A DNA stretch of 8,026 nt. Source: DAORIO01 sp035438585 (GTDB taxonomy: Bacteria; Patescibacteriota; Minisyncoccia; Phycocordibacterales; UBA9973). Numbering within the stretch: position 1 is the stretch's first letter; each line of letters starts with the position of its first letter. Location of the stretch: positions 1 through 8,026 of the forward strand of contig DAORIO010000024.1 in NCBI GenBank assembly GCA_035438585.1, written 5' to 3'. Under the pieces are notes generated by a model. The model was given only the letters and a program-made list of their open reading frames with translations. It did not search any database and was not told the origin of the DNA. Positions 3,389 through 8,026 of the stretch are shown here, in pieces. Made by a program: the position numbers and the translations under genes.

Positions 3389-3703
3389 TTAAATTAAAAA
3401 AAATTTATTAAACTGCTCTCTTAATTCATCCAAAGAATCTTTTATTTTTATATACCTTTTAGCCCATTTAGGATTTTCATTCGACTCCAAAATTAAGGTA
3501 TGATAAATTAAGACTCTTAAATTAAGCGGCAGAAAAATTTGATCTTTTTTTGCCAAAATGTCTATTAAATTTTTCTTTTCACCCTGTGACGTAGAGCTTT
3601 TAATTTTGCCTACCAATAAATTAATTCTATCCTGCTCTCGGTGACTATCGGCTACTGCTAAAAACTCCCTCAACACATTCATAATTATTTTTAATTCAAT
3701 CAT
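3389..3703 (-). CDS. Hypothetical protein, 104 aa
   Basis: I do not recognise this protein. It is rich in predicted helix, with alternating hydrophobic and charged residues, for example MNVLREFLAVADSHREQDRI near the N-terminus and IKIKDSLDELREQFNKF near the C-terminus. It has no signal peptide, membrane segment or cysteine cluster, so a small soluble cytoplasmic protein is likely. An alternative start is the Met at residue 8 (3682); neither start has a Shine-Dalgarno. That it is real is supported by the terminator directly after its stop and by the room for its own promoter in the 102-bp region it shares with divergent thrS. Confidence 0.6.
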   Translation of the reverse strand: MIELKIIMNVLREFLAVADSHREQDRINLLVGKIKSSTSQGEKKNLIDILAKKDQIFLPLNLRVLIYHTLILESNENPKWAKRYIKIKDSLDELREQFNKFFLI

Positions 3704-3771
3704 ATTTAATTTTTTATAAGGTTCTATAAAACCATACCATATTTAACGGCTTTTTCAATTTTTATTACTTT

Positions 3772-3800
3772 TTGAATAAATTAAGCTGTGCTAGTATAAG
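3772..3800 (+). promoter_or_regulatory. Promoter of thrS
   Basis: TTGAAT (3772-3777) and TATAAG (3795-3800) are 17 bp apart. A start 6 bases after the -10 falls on the A of the thrS ATG (3806), predicting a leaderless mRNA. No T-box leader or other regulatory RNA fits in the 102-bp intergenic region. Confidence 0.6.
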
Positions 3801-3805
3801 TCATT

Positions 3806-5539
3806 ATGGAACAAGAAAATTTATCACAAAAACGACACTCTTTGGCTCACCTTTTGGGGGCTGCTGTACTAGAGCTATACCCAAAATCAAACCTAACGCT
3901 CGGACCTGCAATAGATGATGGTTTCTATTATGACATCGATGTTGCTGGAAAAATCACCGAGGAAGATCTGCCAAAAATTGAGTCGAAAATGAAAGAACTT
4001 CTTTCTGGTTGGCAAAATTTCACAGGAAAAGAAATTTCTTATGAAGAAGCTAGAGAAATATACAAAGAAAATCCCTACAAACTAGAACTCATCGAAGAAC
4101 ACAAAGACAAAGGTCTAACTATGTATTCATCAGGAAGTTTTTCTGATCTTTGTCGCGGTGGCCACATCGAAAATCCAAGTGCTGAAATAAAAGATGGTTC
4201 TTGGAAACTTGATCGAGTCGCTGGAGCTTACTGGAGAGGAGATGAAAAAAATAAAATGCTTACTCGTATTTATGGATTGGCATTTGAAACAAAAGAAGAT
4301 CTTGATATCTACACAAAAAGAATGGAAGAAGCAGAAAAGAGAGACCACCGAAAACTTGGAGCTCAGCTAAAAATATTTACAGTATCCCCTTTGGTTGGCT
4401 CTGGTCTTCCACTTCTTCAGCCAAATGGAATGATAATTCGAAAAGAAATCGAAGATTATCTTTGGTCACTCCACAGAGATAAGGGTTATGATCGAGTTTG
4501 GACTCCTCACATTGCAAAAATTGCCCTTTATGAAACTTCAGGTCATGCTGAAAAATTTGGTGATGAACTTTTTAGAGTGGAAGGTAAAGAAGAATCTTTC
4601 ATAATGAAGCCAATGAACTGCCCTCACCATATGCAAATTTTCTCTGACAATCATTGGAGCTATCGAGATATGCCTGTTCGATACTTTGAACCAGCCACAG
4701 TTTATCGAGATGAAAAAACTGGACAACTTGGCGGACTCACTCGAGTGCGCGCAATAACCCAAGACGACGGACACTTGTTTTGTCGTTCAATTCAAATTGG
4801 GCAAGAAATAAAAACTATCGTTTCTATAATAAAAGATTTCTATACAACAATGGGAATGATGGATGGCTACTGGGTTAGACTTTCACTTCGCGGTGATGAC
4901 AAGAGTAAATACTTAGGATCTGATGAAGTTTGGGAAACTGCAGAAAAAGCTCTAACTGACGTTTGTATTGAAGAAAATCTTCCTTACAAACCAGCAAAAG
5001 ACGAGGCTGCTTTTTATGGACCAAAGCTCGATTTTATGTTCAAAGACGCAATTGGACGAGAGTGGCAATTGGCAACAATCCAATGTGATTTCAACTTACC
5101 AGAAAGATTCAATCTCTCATTCATAAATGAAAAAGGTGAAAAAGAAAGACCGGTGGTTATTCATCGCGCAATTTCAGGATCGCTCGAGAGATTTATGGGA
5201 GTTATGATTGAACATTTTGCCGGAATATTCCCTACATGGCTCTCCCCTGTCCAAGCCGCGATTATTCCAGTAAAAGAAGATCACTTGGGGTTTGCAAAAG
5301 AAATAGAAAATAAAATGAATGGAAAAATTATTCGCACAAAAACTATTTTTTCAAAAGACAATCTTGGCACTCGAATTCATGAAGCTAAAAAAATAAACAC
5401 TCCTTATATAATAGTATTAGGCGACAAAGAAAAAGAATCTGGAAAATTAACTATTGAAAAAAGAGATGGTGAAAAAATAAATATATCGGTCGAAGAATTT
5501 ATAAGTCTAATTTCAAAAGAAATTCATGAACGAAAATAA
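3806..5539 (+). CDS. thrS: Threonyl-tRNA synthetase lacking the TGS domain
   Basis: The 577-aa class II synthetase joins threonine to tRNA-Thr. The editing domain that removes mischarged serine is present, with H11/H15 (HSLAH) and C116/H120 (CRGGH). The catalytic core carries the zinc ligands C272 (MNCPHH), H323 (QDDGH) and H453 (VIHRA), motif 2 around RYFEPATVYRDE (R301), FYGPKLDF at 403-410, and motif 3 at about 449-470 (VVIHRAISGSLERF). The anticodon-binding domain fills roughly 480-577. Family members such as the E. coli enzyme are about 640 aa because of an N-terminal TGS domain of about 60 residues. Here the protein starts almost at the editing domain, and the promoter next to the ATG argues against a missed upstream start. 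A tRNA-Thr lies about 2.4 kb away. The 63-aa gene overlaps the 3' end. Confidence 0.97.
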   Translation: MEQENLSQKRHSLAHLLGAAVLELYPKSNLTLGPAIDDGFYYDIDVAGKITEEDLPKIESKMKELLSGWQNFTGKEISYEEAREIYKENPYKLELIEEHKDKGLTMYSSGSFSDLCRGGHIENPSAEIKDGSWKLDRVAGAYWRGDEKNKMLTRIYGLAFETKEDLDIYTKRMEEAEKRDHRKLGAQLKIFTVSPLVGSGLPLLQPNGMIIRKEIEDYLWSLHRDKGYDRVWTPHIAKIALYETSGHAEKFGDELFRVEGKEESFIMKPMNCPHHMQIFSDNHWSYRDMPVRYFEPATVYRDEKTGQLGGLTRVRAITQDDGHLFCRSIQIGQEIKTIVSIIKDFYTTMGMMDGYWVRLSLRGDDKSKYLGSDEVWETAEKALTDVCIEENLPYKPAKDEAAFYGPKLDFMFKDAIGREWQLATIQCDFNLPERFNLSFINEKGEKERPVVIHRAISGSLERFMGVMIEHFAGIFPTWLSPVQAAIIPVKEDHLGFAKEIENKMNGKIIRTKTIFSKDNLGTRIHEAKKINTPYIIVLGDKEKESGKLTIEKRDGEKINISVEEFISLISKEIHERK

Positions 5540-5717
5540 CCTATACAATCTTATGCTTCAATATACAGTCGAAGCAAGATCCCTTTGGAGAATAAAAGAT
5601 GATTATATGAAGGATGCAGATAACTCTCCTGAATCAAAAAAACTATGGGAGAAATTAATCAAAGACAAAACTGAACATCTTTCTGAAATCAGAGAATTAA
5701 TCAAAAAAGAAATATAA
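5526..5717 (+). CDS. Small hypothetical protein coupled to thrS
   Basis: The 63-aa protein is predicted all-helical and highly charged: a first helix with LMLQYTVEARSLWRIKDDYM (about 9-28), a short turn with NSPES, then KKLWEKLIKDKTEHLSEIRELIKKEI. It resembles a two-helix hairpin. It resembles small uncharacterised proteins I associate with CPR genomes, but I cannot assign a function. Its ATG lies inside thrS, overlapping by 14 nt in another frame, which suggests translational coupling, and a strong terminator follows directly after the stop. Confidence 0.75.
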   Translation: MNENNLYNLMLQYTVEARSLWRIKDDYMKDADNSPESKKLWEKLIKDKTEHLSEIRELIKKEI

Positions 5718-5718
5718 G

Positions 5719-5748
5719 AAAAAGCCCCTTTCTATAAGGGGCTTTTTT
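5719..5748. terminator. Two-way terminator between the thrS unit and gyrB unit
   Basis: An A5-G-C4-TT arm (5719-5730) pairs with AA-G4-C-T5 (5736-5747) around a TCTAT loop, with a T-run after it on the plus strand and A-run before it. It ends the thrS unit and can also stop minus-strand transcription coming from gyrB. Confidence 0.93.
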
Positions 5749-5875
5749 ATAAAAAATTACTCATCAATACCTCTAAAAGTAACACCAATAAAAGAACACT
5801 GTCTAACCTAACCGCTGGGTGATTTTCAGGCCACTCGCGAATTTTTTTAAGTAAATCACTTTCTAAGTCTGCCAT
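5747..5875 (-). CDS. Possible 42-aa protein downstream of gyrB
   Basis: A minus-strand frame starts at the ATG at 5875, 35 nt after the gyrB stop, and ends at a TAA that touches the terminator stem. The product begins MADLESDLLKKIREWPENHP and finishes with a leucine/valine-rich segment (DSVLLLVLLLEVLMSNFL) that could be a short membrane or packing helix. It starts MAD like GyrB. Its place between the gyrB stop and the terminator fits a small operon partner, but its length gives little coding evidence and no Shine-Dalgarno is present. The function is unknown. Confidence 0.4.
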   Translation of the reverse strand: MADLESDLLKKIREWPENHPAVRLDSVLLLVLLLEVLMSNFL

Positions 5876-5910
5876 GATTTTTCGTTTTTTAAATTTTACA
5901 AAAACAAAAA

Positions 5911-7968
5911 CTAAATATCAAGGTCAGCAGTTTTTGCGTAACTTTGTATAAAACTCTTTCGTGGCAAAACATCTGTTCCCATCAAGGTATCAAAAACCTT
6001 GTCTGCTTCTTGAGCGTCAGCAATAGTTACTTGCTTCAAAGTTCTATTTTCTGGATTCATGGTGGTTTCCCAAAGTTCGTCCGGATTCATTTCTCCCAAA
6101 CCTTTATATCGCTGAATTGAAATCTTTGCTGCCTTCTTTTTTGATACTTCTTCTGTTTCTTCAACATCCTCTTCAAGCATTGCTTCTTCGGCAGCTAATT
6201 CTTCCTCTAATTCAATAACTTGATCCGCATCAGAACCAACAAGCTTTACCTTTTCTTCATCTGAATACGCGTATTCAACAACTTTTCCTTTTTTAACTTT
6301 ATACAAAGGAGGCTTTGCAACATAAATATGTCCAGCTTCAACAAGATTTCTAAAATATCTATAAAATAAAGTTAGAAGAAGTGTTCGAATGTGTGCACCG
6401 TCGACATCAGCATCAGTTGCAATAATTATTTTTCCGTAACGAATCTTTGATATATCAAAAGTGTCCCCAATAGAAGTTCCGAGAGCAATAACTAGTGATT
6501 TAACTTCCTTTGAAGCAAGCATTTTATCGAGTCTTGCTCGCTCAACGTTTAAAATTTTTCCTCGAAGTGGCAAGATTGCCTGAGTGCGTCTATCACGCCC
6601 TTGTTTAGCAGAACCACCCGCTGAATCTCCCTCCACAATAAATAGTTCTGATTCAGAAGAATCTTTCGTCATACAGTCAGCCAATTTTCCAGGCAAAGCA
6701 AATCCTTCAAGTGCCCCCTTTCTTAAAATAGAATCTTTCGCTGCTTTTGCAGCCTTTCGAGCCCGAAGAGCTAAAATAGATTTTGTAATTACAGCTTTTG
6801 CGTCTTCTGGATGTTCTTCCAAGAAAGCCTCAAATGCTTCTCCAAAAACAGTTGCAACCGCTCCTTGAGCTTCAGTTGAACCAAGTTTTGCTTTTGTCTG
6901 TCCTTCAAATTGAATTTCTCGAAGCTTTACAGAAACAACAGCAACCAATCCTTCCAACACATCTTCTCCAGTAAAAGCTCCGTCAGCTTCTTTTAGAATA
7001 TTATTTTTCTTTGAATAACTATTCAAAAGACGAGTTAACGCCATCTTGAAACCTGTCACATGTGTTCCACCTTCGGGATTGTAAATATTGTTCGCAAAAG
7101 GAGTGATTTTATCGATAACGTCATCAACATAAGTAAGAGCTACTTCAACACCCACACCGTCGATTTCTTTTTCAACATAAAAAATATTTTCCTGAACTCT
7201 TTTTTGATGAAGTGTATTGTGTTTGATCAAAGAAACTAGACCTCCTTCAAAATAAAAAGAATAACTTGGAACTTCAAGCTCAAGTTCTTTGAAATAGAAA
7301 ATTGTATCGTCTTCTTTTATTTTTCCTTCATATCCTCGAGCATCAATAACTCTAATTCGTAAACCTTTTACAAGGTATGCTTGCTGCCTGAGATGATTGA
7401 CTATCGTGTCTAGTGTAAATTTAATATCCTTAAAAATTTCAACGTCTGGTTCAAACGTAACGATTGTTCCATTTAGTTTTGAACTTCCAATCTTTTTTAC
7501 ATTCGCTTTTTTCTTTCCTTGCGAATATTCTTGCATATGAATTCCTCCATCTCGGTGAACAACTGCTTTACAAAAAATTGAAAGAGCGTTTACAACCGAA
7601 GCTCCAACACCGTGAAGACCTCCTGAGACTTTATAACCCTCACCACCAAATTTTCCTCCGGCATGAAGCGTTGTCATAACTGTTTCAAGTGCAGAAACTT
7701 TTGTCTTTGAGTGAATGTCTACTGGAATACCTCGTCCATTGTCGGCTACACGAATTCTATTTTGCGGAAGAAGAACAACTTCGATTTCATCTGCAAAACC
7801 ACCCATCGCTTCGTCGCGAGAGTTATCAAAAATTTCCCAAACTAAATGATGAAGTCCGTCAGGACCTGTTGTACCAATGTACATTCCAGGTCTACGTCGA
7901 ACTGGCTCTAGCCCTTCAAGAACTGAGATTTCATCCGCTCCATATTTTCTTTTTTTATCGTCTGCCAT
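5911..7968 (-). CDS. gyrB: DNA gyrase subunit B
   Basis: The complete 685-aa type IIA topoisomerase B subunit, with GyrA, introduces negative supercoils using ATP. The GHKL ATPase domain shows VRRRPGMYIG (23-32), E45 and N49 in WEIFDNSRDEA, DNGRGIP (76-82) and GGLHGVGASVVNALS (116-130). The transducer contains the QTK loop (357-359). The TOPRIM domain has E446 in FIVEGDSAGGSAKQGRDRR and D519/D521/D523 in ATDADVDG. The C-terminal YKGLGEMNPDELWETTM (621-637) and RTLKQVTI follow, ending LDI. Between TOPRIM and YKGLGEM lies an acidic stretch at about 584-608 (very rich in Glu) that I do not expect in the E. coli family type. ParE is the alternative, but the sequence reads as GyrB. No Shine-Dalgarno precedes the ATG; no clear promoter can be assigned in the few bases left before the window edge. 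Confidence 0.95.
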   Translation of the reverse strand: MADDKKRKYGADEISVLEGLEPVRRRPGMYIGTTGPDGLHHLVWEIFDNSRDEAMGGFADEIEVVLLPQNRIRVADNGRGIPVDIHSKTKVSALETVMTTLHAGGKFGGEGYKVSGGLHGVGASVVNALSIFCKAVVHRDGGIHMQEYSQGKKKANVKKIGSSKLNGTIVTFEPDVEIFKDIKFTLDTIVNHLRQQAYLVKGLRIRVIDARGYEGKIKEDDTIFYFKELELEVPSYSFYFEGGLVSLIKHNTLHQKRVQENIFYVEKEIDGVGVEVALTYVDDVIDKITPFANNIYNPEGGTHVTGFKMALTRLLNSYSKKNNILKEADGAFTGEDVLEGLVAVVSVKLREIQFEGQTKAKLGSTEAQGAVATVFGEAFEAFLEEHPEDAKAVITKSILALRARKAAKAAKDSILRKGALEGFALPGKLADCMTKDSSESELFIVEGDSAGGSAKQGRDRRTQAILPLRGKILNVERARLDKMLASKEVKSLVIALGTSIGDTFDISKIRYGKIIIATDADVDGAHIRTLLLTLFYRYFRNLVEAGHIYVAKPPLYKVKKGKVVEYAYSDEEKVKLVGSDADQVIELEEELAAEEAMLEEDVEETEEVSKKKAAKISIQRYKGLGEMNPDELWETTMNPENRTLKQVTIADAQEADKVFDTLMGTDVLPRKSFIQSYAKTADLDI

Positions 7969-7991
7969 TCGGTAATTTTTAAAAATAAAAG

Positions 7992-8007
7992 AGGTAATAA
8001 ATTACCT
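7992..8007. repeat. Inverted repeat upstream of gyrB, possible operator
   Basis: AGGTAAT (7992-7998) and ATTACCT (8001-8007) are perfect inverse copies separated by AA. A third GGTAAT copy lies at 7971-7976, only two bases upstream of the gyrB start codon and 22 bp from the first. It could be a protein-binding site or a chance AT-rich palindrome. Confidence 0.3.
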
Positions 8008-8026
8008 ATATTTATGTTTTTATTAT

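Noticed and set aside
3704..3805. T-box riboswitch or other leader controlling thrS
   Set aside because: The region is only 102 bp, the promoter sits directly before the ATG, and no T-box motif or specifier stem is present.
6584..6868. Plus-strand frames opposite gyrB
   Set aside because: These are shadows of the strongly conserved gyrB coding frame on the minus strand, with no independent start signals or protein motifs.

Overview
The window looks like a stretch of a small, AT-rich genome from the Candidate Phyla Radiation (Patescibacteria, probably a Parcubacteria-like lineage). The reasons are a NusB with a Nudix domain fused behind it, a cysteine-free ribosomal protein L32 in the same operon, a threonyl-tRNA synthetase without the N-terminal TGS domain, short uncharacterised proteins, no clear Shine-Dalgarno sequences at gene starts, and tRNAs without encoded CCA. 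The lineage is inferred from gene character, not from a database comparison.

Layout. At the left, a minus-strand operon runs rpmF (L32) to nusB-nudix. Upstream of it lies tRNA-Thr(GGT), also on the minus strand, separated from rpmF by a GC-richer, hairpin-dense stretch (about 1196-1375). Two plus-strand single genes follow: a free-standing Nudix hydrolase with a strong promoter and terminator, and a five-helix membrane protein resembling the DedA/VTT group. A second hairpin-dense, gene-free block (2670-3002) leads into a minus-strand tRNA cluster transcribed fMet, Met, Asp. After an unknown 104-aa minus-strand gene come divergent thrS and a small overlapping gene, a shared two-way terminator, a possible 42-aa ORF, and a complete minus-strand gyrB at the right edge.

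Most of the genes serve core information processing: translation (L32, ThrRS, four tRNAs), transcription antitermination/rRNA synthesis (NusB) and DNA topology (GyrB).

The most unusual content is in the two hairpin-dense blocks directly 3' of tRNA-Thr and tRNA-Asp. Each holds an inverted copy of the 3' half of its own neighbouring tRNA. Each inverted copy is interrupted at the same tRNA position (64/65) by a 23-25 nt perfect hairpin of shared design (ACG, arm ending AA, loop GCAG, arm beginning TT, ending CT). Each block also holds a direct copy of the tRNA 3' end about 170-180 bp away, and both share further short motifs (CTTGGTCAC[A/G]AGT near one end, TCCGGCTT[T/G]CAAGTC near the other). 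This looks like one repeat family that has captured or targeted tRNA 3' ends. I do not recognise it as a named element.
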